From Streptomyces sp. TRM68416 (lineage in GTDB: Bacteria; Actinomycetota; Actinomycetes; Streptomycetales; Streptomycetaceae): a stretch of 64,000 nucleotides of DNA. Shown here piece after piece: positions 8,630 to 18,247 of this stretch. Where the stretch lies: NCBI RefSeq assembly GCF_014596915.1, contig NZ_JACVWU010000001.1, positions 620,001 through 684,000 of the forward strand. The letters run 5' to 3'. The notes beneath the pieces are model-generated. The model worked only from the letters and a program-made list of their open reading frames with translations, was not told the origin of the DNA and ran no database searches. Position 1 is the first letter of the stretch. Each line of letters opens with the position of its first letter. The translations under genes were made by a program, and so were the position numbers.

Positions 8630-10201
8630 TCACACGAGTTCCACTCCCGGCCGGCCCGCCTCCACCCGCAGCCGGGCCAGCGTGCTCGGCGTGGCGACCG
8701 GCTGCCGGACCGTGTCCACGACCCTGACCGTCGCGTCGATGCCGTCGTCACGGATGTCGAAGAGGTGGTAGCCGCGGTGGGCGTCGAGCAGCTTCCAGTG
8801 CGGGTTGTCGGGCCGCCGCGGGTCCCACTGGGCGTGGAAGGCGGCCTGGTCCTGGTCGCCGTTGCTGGCGATGGAGGTGCCGACGAACTCGGCGCCGACC
8901 ACGGCGGACTCCGGATCGGCGAAGTCCTCCTTCAGATCGCTGATCATCGTCAGATGCCGGTCGCCGGTGAGCACCACCGGGTTGCGCACGCCCTTGAACT
9001 CCCGCAGCAGCTCGTTGCGTTCGGCCTGGTAGCCGTCCCAGGCGTCGTAGAACCACTGCTTGCCCTCGCCGACCAGCAGGTCCGTCTCGGCCATCATGAT
9101 CTGCGAGGCGATCAGGTTCCAGCGGGCCGGGGAGCCGCGCAGCCCGTCCAGCAGCCATCGCTTCTGCCCGGCGCCGAGCATGGTGAGCGAGGGGTCCTGG
9201 GCACCGGCCTGACTGGTGGCCTGGTCGCTGCGGTACTGCCGGGTGTCGAGGACGTTGAGGCGGGCGAGCCGGCCGAACTCCAGACGGCGGTGCATCCGGA
9301 TGTGCGGACCGTTCGGCACCGCGCTCGCGCGCACCGGCATGTGCTCGTAGTACGCCTGGTAGGCCGCCGTCAGCCGGGCCACGAACGCGTCGTGCGGCTG
9401 CTTGGGGGGGTCCTGCGGGATCTGACCGGCGAAGTCGTTGTCGACCTCGTGGTCGTCGAAGGTGACCACGAAGGGCGCGCCCGCGTGCATCGCCGCGAGA
9501 TCGGGGTCGCTGCGGTACTGGGCGTAGCGGTTGCGGTACTGCTCCAGGGTGTACGGCTCACCCGCCCCCTCGTGCCGGCGCAGCGCCGTCGCCGAGGGCA
9601 CCGACTCGTAGATGTAGTCGCCGACGAACAGCACGACGTCGGGGTCCTGGGCGAGCATGTCGGCGTAGGGCGTGAAGTAGCCGTGCTGCCAGTTCTGGCA
9701 GGAGGCGAGCGCGATGCGCAGGTTGCCGCGGGTGCTGAGCGGGTGGGGCGCGGTACGGGTGCGGCCGACCGGCGAGATGCGGCCGCCGGCCCGGAAGCGG
9801 TACCAGTAGGTACGGCCCGGGCGCAGCCCCCGCACGTCGACGTGCACGCTGTGCCCGTACTCGGGGCGGGCCTGCGCGGTGCCCCGGCGCACGACCTTGC
9901 GGAACCGCTCGTCCTGCGCGAGTTCCCAGTGCACCGGCACGGTGCTGTCGGGCATGCCGCCGCCGCTGAGGGGATCGGGGGCGAGCCGGGTCCACAGCAC
10001 GATGCCGTCGGGCAGCGGGTCACCGGAGGCCACGCCGAGGCTGAACACGCCCTCGGGCAGGGCTCTTTCGGCGGCCCGCGCGGAGGCGGGCAGCCACAGC
10101 TGGGCGGAGGCGGCGGCGCCGAGCACGGCGGCACCGGCGGTCAGGAAGCGGCGCCGGTCGGGTGAGTCTGCGGTCCTCGCGTCGGCCATCGCTTCGGTCA
10201 T
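8630..10201 (-). CDS. phoD: PhoD-type alkaline phosphatase/phosphodiesterase, Tat-exported
   Basis: 523 residues. The N-terminus carries a twin-arginine signal (SPDRRRFLTAGAAV, hydrophobic region, ASARA cleavage-like site near residue 43), so the enzyme should be exported folded. The PhoD metallophosphatase fold shows FVGDYIYE near residue 195, TFDDHEVDND near 245 and VLTGDRHLT near 410. Bacillus PhoD is a Ca/Fe phosphodiesterase that degrades wall teichoic acid, so its place next to polymer synthesis genes is suggestive. ATG at 10201 is chosen because AAGGGAG lies about 8 nt upstream; a longer in-frame form to 10249 is less likely. No convincing PhoP box was recognised upstream. Confidence 0.85.
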   Translation of the reverse strand: MTEAMADARTADSPDRRRFLTAGAAVLGAAASAQLWLPASARAAERALPEGVFSLGVASGDPLPDGIVLWTRLAPDPLSGGGMPDSTVPVHWELAQDERFRKVVRRGTAQARPEYGHSVHVDVRGLRPGRTYWYRFRAGGRISPVGRTRTAPHPLSTRGNLRIALASCQNWQHGYFTPYADMLAQDPDVVLFVGDYIYESVPSATALRRHEGAGEPYTLEQYRNRYAQYRSDPDLAAMHAGAPFVVTFDDHEVDNDFAGQIPQDPPKQPHDAFVARLTAAYQAYYEHMPVRASAVPNGPHIRMHRRLEFGRLARLNVLDTRQYRSDQATSQAGAQDPSLTMLGAGQKRWLLDGLRGSPARWNLIASQIMMAETDLLVGEGKQWFYDAWDGYQAERNELLREFKGVRNPVVLTGDRHLTMISDLKEDFADPESAVVGAEFVGTSIASNGDQDQAAFHAQWDPRRPDNPHWKLLDAHRGYHLFDIRDDGIDATVRVVDTVRQPVATPSTLARLRVEAGRPGVELV

Positions 10202-10725
10202 CTGCGAACTCCCTTGCGTCACGGGCCCCTTGGACACCTGAAAGCTCACGCTTCCGGTGGGGCGGCCCGCTGAATCGCAGGGTTCGCGCGCATGACAAAC
10301 AGACAGACAACAAGAACGCCTCGTTGTCTGCCTGGGGATCTCGACCGGGGTCGATCAGTCCGGGAGGCAGCCCCCGAACCGGCCGCCGTTCACGGCCCTG
10401 CCGAAGGCGCGGGCCCCGAGGGAGACGGAACCCCGGCCGCGGCCCCGGCGGAGGTGGAGCGGAAGGCCCGGATGCCGCCGCTCTCGTCGTTCTGAGCGAC
10501 CGGCAACGCGGTCACGCCCCGGCCGGCAGGGCGACGGCGACCGCCACGCACCGCCGCCTTCCGCGCGAAACGGGCTCGGGCACCTCGAATCCGGGGAATC
10601 GTCCGGGCAGTTGACCGCGGAGAGGACCGAGATCCTCACCCGCGTGCCCCGTACGACTCACCGGACCGACGGTCGGTCGCCCTGCCGTGGTCGGTCGCCC
10701 TGCCGTGGGCCGGATCCTCCCGGGG
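10202..10725. other. 524-nt intergenic region, no convincing gene
   Basis: Lies between the phoD start and the obg stop, both on the - strand. It should hold the phoD promoter. Visible structure: an 8-bp hairpin CAGACAAC/GTTGTCTG (10304-10330) with an 11-nt loop, and a perfect 18-bp tandem repeat at 10672-10707. Short open frames here lack ribosome binding sites and coding-like composition. Confidence 0.6.
10672..10707. repeat. Perfect tandem duplication of an 18-bp unit
   Basis: GTCGGTCGCCCTGCCGTG is repeated twice without mismatch (10672-10689 and 10690-10707), starting 18 nt beyond the obg stop codon. Confidence 0.9.
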
Positions 10726-12168
10726 TCAGCCCTCGAACGGCTCGAAGTCGTCGAACTCCTGCTGGGCCTCGTCCCGTTCGGCCTGCCGGTCCCGGCGGCG
10801 CTGGGCCGCGGGCCGCGGCGCCTCGAACCGGTGGTCCTCACCGCGGCGTCCGAGCATCTCGGCCCCGGACATCATCGTCGGCTCCCAGTCGAAGACGACC
10901 GCGTTCTCCTCGGGACCGATGGCGACACCGTCGCCGGCCCGGGCGCCCGCCTTCATCAACTCCTCCTCGACACCGAGGCGGTTGAGCCGGTCGGCGAGGT
11001 AGCCGACGGCCTCGTCGTTGTTGAAGTCGGTCTGCCGCACCCAGCGCTCCGGCTTCTCGCCGCGCACCCGGAACAGCCCGTCGTCCTCGCGTACGACGGT
11101 GAAGCCCGCGTCGTCCACGGCCTTGGGCCGGATGACGATCCGCGTCGCCTCCTCCTTCGGCTTCGCCGCCCGCGCCCGGGAGACCAGGTCGGCCAGCGCG
11201 AACGACAGCTCCTTCAGCCCCATGTGGGCGACCGCGGACACCTCGAAGACGCGGTAGCCCCGCTCCTCCAGGTCCGGCCGCACCATCTCGGCGAGGTCCT
11301 TGCCGTCCGGTACGTCGATCTTGTTCAGGACGACGATCCGCGGCCGGTTGTCGAGACCGCCGTACTCGCGCAGCTCCGCCTCGATGACGTCGAGGTCGGA
11401 CACCGGGTCGCGGTCCGACTCCAGCGTCGCCGTGTCCAGCACGTGCACGAGCACGCTGCACCGCTCCACGTGCCGCAGGAATTCGAGGCCCAGGCCCCGG
11501 CCCTGGCTGGCGCCCGGGATCAGCCCCGGCACGTCGGCGATGGTGTACACGGTCGAGCCGGCCGTCACGACGCCCAGGTTCGGGACGAGGGTGGTGAACG
11601 GGTAGTCGGCGATCTTCGGCTTGGCCGCCGAGAGGACGGAGATCAGCGAGGACTTGCCCGCGCTCGGGTAGCCCACCAGCGCCACGTCCGCGACGGTCTT
11701 CAGCTCCAGGACGATGTCCTGGAGGTCACCGGGCTCGCCGAGCAGCGCGAAGCCGGGCGCCTTGCGCCGGGCCGAGGCCAGCGCCGCGTTGCCGAGGCCG
11801 CCCCGGCCGCCCTGCGCGGCGACGTACGAGGTGCCGTGGCCGACCAGGTCGGCGAGGACGTTGCCCGCCTTGTCCAGCACCACGGTGCCGTCGGGCACGG
11901 GCAGCACCAGGTCCTGGCCGTCCTTGCCGGAGCGGTTGCCGCCCTCACCGGGCTTGCCGTTGGTGGCCTTGCGGTGCGGGGAGTGGTGGTAGTCGAGCAG
12001 CGTGGTCACGGACTGGTCGACGGTCAGGATGACGTCGCCGCCGCGTCCGCCGTTGCCGCCGTCCGGGCCGCCCAGCGGCTTGAACTTCTCACGGTGGACG
12101 GAGGCACAGCCGTGACCTCCGCTACCCGCGGCGACGTGCAGCTCGACGCGGTCCACGAAGGTGGTCAT
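10726..12168 (-). CDS. obg: Obg/CgtA GTPase
   Basis: 480 residues. The glycine-rich Obg fold occupies roughly residues 1-158 ([15 protein letters not shown], then many GG turns). The G domain follows with [10 protein letters not shown] (P-loop), the switch I threonine in [14 protein letters not shown] (G3) and NKID (G4). A C-terminal OCT domain ends in an acidic, Gln-rich tail. Obg is an essential GTPase that assists large-subunit assembly and responds to ppGpp; in Streptomyces it affects aerial mycelium formation (established). ATG with GGAGG about 8 nt upstream. It follows rpmA and rplU on the same strand, the usual ribosomal arrangement. Confidence 0.97.
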   Translation of the reverse strand: MTTFVDRVELHVAAGSGGHGCASVHREKFKPLGGPDGGNGGRGGDVILTVDQSVTTLLDYHHSPHRKATNGKPGEGGNRSGKDGQDLVLPVPDGTVVLDKAGNVLADLVGHGTSYVAAQGGRGGLGNAALASARRKAPGFALLGEPGDLQDIVLELKTVADVALVGYPSAGKSSLISVLSAAKPKIADYPFTTLVPNLGVVTAGSTVYTIADVPGLIPGASQGRGLGLEFLRHVERCSVLVHVLDTATLESDRDPVSDLDVIEAELREYGGLDNRPRIVVLNKIDVPDGKDLAEMVRPDLEERGYRVFEVSAVAHMGLKELSFALADLVSRARAAKPKEEATRIVIRPKAVDDAGFTVVREDDGLFRVRGEKPERWVRQTDFNNDEAVGYLADRLNRLGVEEELMKAGARAGDGVAIGPEENAVVFDWEPTMMSGAEMLGRRGEDHRFEAPRPAAQRRRDRQAERDEAQQEFDDFEPFEG

Positions 12169-12222
12169 GGGATGTGCCTCCAGTTACGTACGTACGCGTA
12201 TGTCTCTTGGTTAACACGCGAA

Positions 12223-12262
12223 AGGCGGACCCGCCTTCCCGTCGGGGAAGTGAGGTCCGCCT
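12223..12262 (-). terminator. Hairpin between rpmA and obg
   Basis: AGGCGGACC pairs with GGTCCGCCT, enclosing a second stem CTTCCC/GGGGAAG. It lies in the gap between the L27 stop and the obg start, so it may act as a partial terminator or attenuator. Confidence 0.6.
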
Positions 12263-12289
12263 CGCGAAGCGTTCGGTCTTGAGCCTGGA

Positions 12290-12544
12290 TCAGGCGACCG
12301 GAACGATGTTCACGACCTTGCGGCCACGGTGGGTGCCGAACTGCACCGCACCGGCGTTCAGCGCGAACAGCGTGTCGTCGCCGCCACGGCCGACGCCCGC
12401 ACCCGGGTGGAAGTGGGTGCCGCGCTGACGGACCAGGATCTCGCCCGCGCTCACGACCTGACCGCCGAAGCGCTTCACGCCGAGGCGCTGAGCGTTGGAG
12501 TCACGACCGTTACGGGTGGACGATGCGCCCTTCTTGTGTGCCAT
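12290..12544 (-). CDS. rpmA: 50S ribosomal protein L27
   Basis: 84 residues starting [20 protein letters not shown], the conserved L27 N-terminus that reaches the peptidyl transferase centre, followed by GVKRFGGQ and the QRGTHFHPG motif. No N-terminal cleavage extension as in Firmicutes is present. ATG with GGAGAG about 7 nt upstream. It is 14 nt downstream of rplU, so the two are cotranscribed. Confidence 0.98.
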   Translation of the reverse strand: MAHKKGASSTRNGRDSNAQRLGVKRFGGQVVSAGEILVRQRGTHFHPGAGVGRGGDDTLFALNAGAVQFGTHRGRKVVNIVPVA

Positions 12545-12558
12545 CTCTCCTCAGTCCC

Positions 12559-12879
12559 TTACTTCGCAGCCGCGGGGATCTCAGTGACCTTGATCGCCGT
12601 GTACTGCTGGCGGTGGCCCTGACGACGGCGGTAGCCGGTCTTGTTCTTGTAGCGCAGAATGTCGATCTTCTGGCCCTTGTGGTGGTCCACGACCTCGGCC
12701 TGGACCTTGATGCCGGCCAGCACCCAGGGGTCGCTGGTCACGGAGTCGCCGTCGACAACGAGCAGGGTCGAGAGCTCGACCGTGTCGCCAACCTTGGCAG
12801 TGGAAATCTTGTCAACCTCAACGATGTCGCCGACAGCAACCTTGTGCTGGCGACCACCGCTGCGCACGATGGCGTACAC
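12559..12879 (-). CDS. rplU: 50S ribosomal protein L21
   Basis: 106 residues from GTG at 12879: [18 protein letters not shown], then [18 protein letters not shown] and [10 protein letters not shown], all diagnostic of L21, which binds 23S rRNA. A much longer in-frame reading to 13029 has no L21-like sequence, so the internal GTG is chosen. First gene of the rplU-rpmA-obg group. The roughly 190 nt between this start and the rne terminator should carry the promoter and leader. Confidence 0.97.
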   Translation of the reverse strand: MYAIVRSGGRQHKVAVGDIVEVDKISTAKVGDTVELSTLLVVDGDSVTSDPWVLAGIKVQAEVVDHHKGQKIDILRYKNKTGYRRRQGHRQQYTAIKVTEIPAAAK

Positions 12880-13072
12880 GCGGATCTCACTCTCTCGCTC
12901 GGGGAACGGCACCCCCGCAGTCCAGCTGCCCGCACACGAGCGAGCGGACAGCCTCTCCCAGCCACTCCGTGCCCGGGAGGAAGAAGGTTTACGGGGATGT
13001 GGCACGTCAGTGGACATGCCGACGGTCAAGGTTACGGGGCCGCGGCCGAACGGGTCAAACCGGGCCGGGCCC

Positions 13073-13110
13073 CAGGGGTGTGCGGCTGATCACTCGGCCG
13101 CACACCCCTG
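13073..13110 (-). terminator. Strong terminator of rne
   Basis: Perfect 14-bp stem CAGGGGTGTGCGGC / GCCGCACACCCCTG with a 10-nt loop, 7 nt after the rne stop. Confidence 0.85.
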
Positions 13111-13116
13111 TCCGGG

Positions 13117-16100
13117 TCAGCCCTCGTCGGTGGAGGCCGAGACGGAGGGCTGCGCCTGCTGCGCCGCCGCCGCGGTCTTCTTCGACGTCGACTTCTTGGC
13201 GGCCGTCTTGGTGGTCTTCGCCGCCTTCTTGGCCGTCGTCTTCTTCGCGGCCGTCTTCTTGGCCGCGGTCTTCTTGGTGGCGGCCTTCTTCGCCGTCGCC
13301 TTCTTGGCCGTCTTGCGGGCGGCCGCCTTCTTGGCCGGAGCAGCCTCCTCGGCGGCCTCCGGCGCCTCTACGGCCTCCGTGGACGACGGTGCCTCCGGTG
13401 CCTCCGGTGCCTCCGTGGCCGACGGGACGACCACGACGGCCGCCTCCTCGGACGCGGTGGGCGCGGTGGCCTTGCGCACGGCACGGCGCCGCGGACGGGC
13501 CGGGGCGGCGCTCTCGGTGACAGGCGCGGGCTCGGGCTCGGGCTCGGCGACCGGCTCGGCGGGCGCCTCCTCGGCCTTGGGCTCGGGCGCCGTCTCGGCG
13601 ACCGTCACCACGGCGGCCTCGGCCCCCGCGGGCGAACCGGCCGGCGCCGTCGCCTTACGGGTCGCACGACGACGCGTACGCCCCTTCGGCGCGGCCTCCT
13701 CGACGGGCGCGGCTTCCTCCGCGGGCGGGGCCTCGACGACCGCGTCCTCCACGGCGACGGGCTCGGCGTGCGCCTCGGCGGCCGACTCCGGCTGCACCGG
13801 ACGCTCGACCTCCTCGGCGACGGTCACGTCCTGAGCCGTGGGGACCTTCTCCGCCCGCTCGGCCTTCTCCCGCTTCGGCGCACCCGCCGGAGCCGACGCA
13901 CGCCGACTCGACCGGCGCCGCGAGCGGCCACGACCGGCCGCGGCCTCCGCCTCGGCGACGCTGCTGTACAGCTCCTCGTCCGGCGCGAAGTCCGGCGCGG
14001 GCAGCGCGACCGGCTCGGCGACCTCGGCCGCGACCTCGGCGACGGTCTGGCTCTCCCGCACCTCCGGCTCCACCGGCTCGGCGGTCTCCGCCGCGGTCGC
14101 CGCAGCCTCGTGCTCGTGCGTCTGGTCACCGCCGCGCCCGCGCTTCTTGCGCTTGCCGCCGCCTCCGGCGGAGGTCGGCTGCTCCATGTGCACGATGACA
14201 CCGCGGCCGTTGCAGTGGACGCAGGTCTCGGAGAACGACTCCAGCAGCCCCTGGCCGACCCGCTTACGGGTCATCTGCACGAGCCCCAGCGAGGTCACCT
14301 CGGCCACCTGGTGCTTCGTACGGTCGCGGCCCAGGCACTCCAGCAGGCGCCGCAGCACCAGGTCCCGGTTGGACTCCAGCACCATGTCGATGAAGTCGAT
14401 CACGATGATGCCGCCGAGGTCGCGCAGCCGCAGCTGGCGCACGATCTCCTCGGCCGCCTCCAGGTTGTTCCTGGTGACCGTCTCCTCCAGGTTGCCGCCC
14501 TGGCCGGTGAACTTGCCGGTGTTGACGTCGACGACGACCATCGCCTCGGTCCGGTCGATCACCAGCGAACCGCCGCTGGGCAGCCACACCTTGCGGTCCA
14601 GCGCCTTGGCGAGCTGCTCGTCGATCCGGTAGGAGGCGAAGACGTCGACCTCGGAGGTCCACTTCTGCAGCCGCTCGGCGAGGTCCGGCGCGACGTGCGA
14701 GACGTACCCGTGGATGGTCTGCCACGCCTCGTCGCCGCTGACGACGACCTTGGAGAAGTCCTCGTTGAAGATGTCGCGCACGACCCGGACGGTCATGTCC
14801 GGCTCGCCGTACAGCAGGGTCGGGGCGTTGCCGCTCTTCGCCTTCTTCTGGATCTCCTCCCACTGCGCCTGGAGCCGCTCGACGTCACGGCGCAGCTCGT
14901 CCTCGCTGGCGCCCTCGGCCGCGGTGCGCACGATGACGCCCGCGTCCTCGGGGACGATCTTCTTCAGGATCGTCTTCAGGCGGGCGCGCTCGGTGTCGGG
15001 CAGCTTGCGGCTGATGCCGGTCATCGACCCCTCGGGGACGTAGACCAGGTAGCGGCCGGGCAGGGAGACCTGGCTGGTGAGCCGGGCGCCCTTGTGACCG
15101 ATCGGGTCCTTGGTGACCTGCACCAGCACCGACTGGCCGGACTTCAGGGCGGACTCGATGCGGCGCGGCCCGTTGGCCATGCCCAGCGCCTCGAAGTTGA
15201 CCTCACCGGCGTACAGGACAGCGTTGCGGCCCTTGCCGATGTCGATGAAGGCGGCCTCCATCGACGGCAGGACGTTCTGCACCTTGCCCAGGTAGACGTT
15301 GCCGACGTACGAGGTCGACTGCTCCTTGTTGACGTAGTGCTCGACGAGCACGTTGTCCTCGAGGACGCCGATCTGCGTGCGGTCGCCGTACTGACGGACG
15401 ACCATCACCCGCTCGACGGCCTCACGGCGGGCCAGGAACTCGGCCTCGGTGATGATCGGGACGCGCCGGCGGCCCTGCTCACGGCCCTCCCGGCGGCGCT
15501 GCTTCTTGGCCTCAAGCCGGGTCGAGCCCTTGATGGACTGCACCTCGTCGGAGGGCTCGGCACCCCTGTCCCGCGGGGCTCGCGGCTCGCGCACCTTGAC
15601 GACGGTCCGCTCGGGGTCGCCGTCACCGGGCTCGACGTCGGCGCCGGAGTCACCGGCACGACGGCGGCGACGGCGCCGGCGACGGCTGCTGGAGGTCGAC
15701 CCGCCGGTCTCGTCGCCGTGGGCGGCGTCCTCGGCGTCCTCTTCCTCCTGCTCGGCGGTGTCCTCGCCGTCCTGCGCCGCCTGCTCGGCGGCGGTCTCCT
15801 CGGCGTCCCCGTCGGCCGACTCGGCGTCGACGGACTCACCCCGGCGACGGCGACGACCGCCCCGGCGACGACGACGGCGCGCCCCCGTCTCCTCGGCCTC
15901 CTCGGCCTCCTCGCCCTCGGCGGCGTCCTCGGCCTCCTCCGGGTCCTCCTCGACGGGGGCCTCGGCGGTACGGGCCGCGGTCTCCTCCTCGGCCGCGGCA
16001 CCCCGGCGACGACGCCGACGCCGCGTGGTGCCCTGCTCCTCGGCGTACTCCACGGGCTCCGCCGCCTGCTCGGCCTCCGGGGCGTCCTCGACCTCCGACG

Positions 16101-17175
16101 CCCCGGCCGCGGCCTCGGCGGCGGCCCGCTCCGGGGTCTGGAACTGCGGCTCGGTGAACACGGGCGCCTGGAAGACGGCGACCGCGGGGCGCGCCGGCCG
16201 ACGCGGGGAGTCGGCGTCCTCGCCGTCCCCGGCCGCCTTCGCGGGCTCGGAGAACCCGGTGGCGGCCGTACGCACGACCCGGCGGCGGCGCCGCGGCGCG
16301 GCCTCCTCGGCGGCGGGCGCCTCGGCCTCGGGGGCCTTCGACGCGGTCTCGGCGGGCGTGGTCTCTTCGGCGGCAGTCACGGGCGCCTCCGCGCTCTCGG
16401 GCGCCCCGGCGGGGGCGGACACACGACGCGTGGCACGCCGACGGGTACGACGCGGGGCGGCCTCCTCGGCCTCCTCGGTCTGCTGGGCGGGCGCGGCCTC
16501 GACAGCGGCCTCGCCCGTCTCCACGGACGCACTCTCGGCCTCGGGCGCGGACGCACCACGCGTGGCACGCCGACGCGTACGACGCGGAGCGGCCTCCTCG
16601 GCGGCGGGTGCCTCGGCCTCCGCGGCCTCCTCCTGCGCAGGCGCGGCCTCGACAGCCTCGGGCGCGGACGCACCACGCGTGGCACGCCGACGCGTACGAC
16701 GCGGAGCGGCTTCCTCAGCCTCCTCGGCCTCCTGCGCAGGCGCGGCCTCGGCGGCCTCGACGACCTCGGTGGCGGGGGCGGTCTCCTCCGCGGCCGTCGC
16801 CGCGGGCACAACGGTCTCGACGGCCTCGGCCGATGCCGGCGCCCCGGCGGGCGCGGACGCCCGGCGGACCGCACGACGGCGGGTGCGCGGGGCGGGCGGC
16901 GCCTCGGCCGCGACGACCTCGGCCTCCTCGGCCTTCTCCTCCGCACCGGCCTCCTCGGCCTGCGCGGTCACTTCGGCCTCGGCGGGCTCCACGACCTCCT
17001 CGGCCTCCGCATCCGGTATGGCCGGAGCGACCTCGGTCGCGGCTTCGGAGCCGCCGGCGGGCGGGCCCGCGGGCCGGGACGCGGCACGGCGCCGACGACG
17101 CGGCGGCAGGGTGTCGCTGGGGGTGTTCGATTCGGAGCCCGTGGCGGACTCGGCGGGTTCGATCGGTTCGAGCAT
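13117..17175 (-). CDS. rne: Ribonuclease E/G family endoribonuclease with large basic/acidic flanks
   Basis: 1352 residues, far longer than most RNase E/G proteins. The catalytic core lies in about residues 580-1000: an S1 domain (QYGDRTQIGVLEDNVLVEHY), the DNase I-like subdomain with VVDVNTGKFTG near 875 and VIDFIDM near 925 carrying the two metal-binding aspartates, and the zinc-link CVHCNGRG near 983. Both sides of the core are low-complexity Ala/Glu stretches with repeated basic boxes of the form RTRRRATRxASAP; the last 80 residues are Lys/Ala rich and histone H1-like. It begins rRNA/tRNA processing and mRNA decay. ATG at 17175 has GGGAG upstream; the in-frame extension to 17328 is not protein-like. 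Confidence 0.95.
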   Translation of the reverse strand: MLEPIEPAESATGSESNTPSDTLPPRRRRRAASRPAGPPAGGSEAATEVAPAIPDAEAEEVVEPAEAEVTAQAEEAGAEEKAEEAEVVAAEAPPAPRTRRRAVRRASAPAGAPASAEAVETVVPAATAAEETAPATEVVEAAEAAPAQEAEEAEEAAPRRTRRRATRGASAPEAVEAAPAQEEAAEAEAPAAEEAAPRRTRRRATRGASAPEAESASVETGEAAVEAAPAQQTEEAEEAAPRRTRRRATRRVSAPAGAPESAEAPVTAAEETTPAETASKAPEAEAPAAEEAAPRRRRRVVRTAATGFSEPAKAAGDGEDADSPRRPARPAVAVFQAPVFTEPQFQTPERAAAEAAAGASEVEDAPEAEQAAEPVEYAEEQGTTRRRRRRRGAAAEEETAARTAEAPVEEDPEEAEDAAEGEEAEEAEETGARRRRRRGGRRRRRGESVDAESADGDAEETAAEQAAQDGEDTAEQEEEDAEDAAHGDETGGSTSSSRRRRRRRRRAGDSGADVEPGDGDPERTVVKVREPRAPRDRGAEPSDEVQSIKGSTRLEAKKQRRREGREQGRRRVPIITEAEFLARREAVERVMVVRQYGDRTQIGVLEDNVLVEHYVNKEQSTSYVGNVYLGKVQNVLPSMEAAFIDIGKGRNAVLYAGEVNFEALGMANGPRRIESALKSGQSVLVQVTKDPIGHKGARLTSQVSLPGRYLVYVPEGSMTGISRKLPDTERARLKTILKKIVPEDAGVIVRTAAEGASEDELRRDVERLQAQWEEIQKKAKSGNAPTLLYGEPDMTVRVVRDIFNEDFSKVVVSGDEAWQTIHGYVSHVAPDLAERLQKWTSEVDVFASYRIDEQLAKALDRKVWLPSGGSLVIDRTEAMVVVDVNTGKFTGQGGNLEETVTRNNLEAAEEIVRQLRLRDLGGIIVIDFIDMVLESNRDLVLRRLLECLGRDRTKHQVAEVTSLGLVQMTRKRVGQGLLESFSETCVHCNGRGVIVHMEQPTSAGGGGKRKKRGRGGDQTHEHEAAATAAETAEPVEPEVRESQTVAEVAAEVAEPVALPAPDFAPDEELYSSVAEAEAAAGRGRSRRRSSRRASAPAGAPKREKAERAEKVPTAQDVTVAEEVERPVQPESAAEAHAEPVAVEDAVVEAPPAEEAAPVEEAAPKGRTRRRATRKATAPAGSPAGAEAAVVTVAETAPEPKAEEAPAEPVAEPEPEPAPVTESAAPARPRRRAVRKATAPTASEEAAVVVVPSATEAPEAPEAPSSTEAVEAPEAAEEAAPAKKAAARKTAKKATAKKAATKKTAAKKTAAKKTTAKKAAKTTKTAAKKSTSKKTAAAAQQAQPSVSASTDEG

Positions 17176-17437
17176 GCGGGCGTTTCTCCCGTCAGGCTCC
17201 CGGGCGCCGCGCCTGGTCCGGCAGTGTGCCGGTGACGTCCGCGGCTCGCGTGGTGCGCGTATGCCGCCGTCCGGGGCGCGGGCGCCGCACGGGAGCTCTC
17301 TGTGTCCTGTCTCGCCGGTTCCGTACACCGAATGCGTACGGCCTGGCGAAAGTCTTCTGGTCGGTGCGCTGCCCGACCCAGGTGGCTCCCGAGTACGAGG
17401 GCGACGCTACGACGTCCGTCCCTACGCGGGACCTTCC

Positions 17438-18199
17438 TTACGCCGGCGCCTTCGCGGCGGCAGCGGATCCGGCCGTGGGGGCCTCCGCTGCCTCGCGGTC
17501 GGGCGCGAGCGGGTCGGTCACCGTGCCGGTCTCTTCATCGAGCAGCCCCTGCGCCAGCCTGGTCACCGCAGCGGGGACCGGCGGCGCCAGGTCGGCCACG
17601 GCGCGGAGACCGGACAGGACGTCGTCGGGTCGTACGGCAGGCGTCACGTGCCGAACAACCAGCCGCAGTATCGCACAGGGCTGGTCGGTAGGCCTATCAG
17701 CCGGTTCACCATGTGTTTCCAGTGCCACGACCGCCGGACGGGCGTCGAAGGTCCGTACGCCGTTCTTGGTCATGCGCTGGACCTCGACGGACTCCGCGGC
17801 GTTGAAGGCCGCGACCGCGCGATCGGCGTCGGTCGGGTCCACACCGTCGAGCCGCAGCTCCCACACGGAGGCGGTGAGCCGGTCGGCCAGGCCCGAGGTA
17901 CGGGCCTCGACCGCGTCGACGACGTCGAGCCCGGCGGGCATCGACTCGTCGAGCAGCGCCCGGAGCGTCTCGGGGTCACGCGCCTCGGTGAGGGCGATCT
18001 CCAGGTATTCCGCCTCACTGCCCGTGCCGGTGGGTGCGGCATTGGCGTACGACACCTTCGGATGCGGCGTGAACCCCGCCGAGTACGCCATCGGTACGTC
18101 GGCACGGCGCAGCGCCCGCTCGAAAGCGCGCTGGAAGTCTCGGTGGCTGGTGAACCTCAGGCGGCCGCGCTTGGTGTAGCGCAGTCGGATGCGCTGCAC
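17438..18199 (-). CDS. DUF2344/TIGR03936 radical SAM-associated protein
   Basis: 253 residues. The N-terminus (RYTKRGRLRFTSHRDFQRAF, then AYSAGFTPHPKVSYA) is diagnostic of the DUF2344 family, found as a separate protein or fused to the TIGR03960 radical SAM protein; the partner is encoded at 20309-22279. The two usually act as a pair in Actinobacteria but have no settled function. Here they are separated by two other genes. The C-terminal 60 residues are Ala-rich and variable. GTG at 18199 is the only normal start near the conserved N-terminus; a weak GAAGG lies about 18 nt upstream. Confidence 0.85.
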   Translation of the reverse strand: MQRIRLRYTKRGRLRFTSHRDFQRAFERALRRADVPMAYSAGFTPHPKVSYANAAPTGTGSEAEYLEIALTEARDPETLRALLDESMPAGLDVVDAVEARTSGLADRLTASVWELRLDGVDPTDADRAVAAFNAAESVEVQRMTKNGVRTFDARPAVVALETHGEPADRPTDQPCAILRLVVRHVTPAVRPDDVLSGLRAVADLAPPVPAAVTRLAQGLLDEETGTVTDPLAPDREAAEAPTAGSAAAAKAPA

Positions 18200-18247
18200 C
18201 GCCGGTGCGGGCGGCGGGCCTTCGGGCTGTCGCTTGCCCAGTGTCGT

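Noticed and set aside
10292..10495. Small + strand gene between phoD and obg
   Set aside because: No ribosome binding site, low-complexity composition, and it overlaps the phoD control region.
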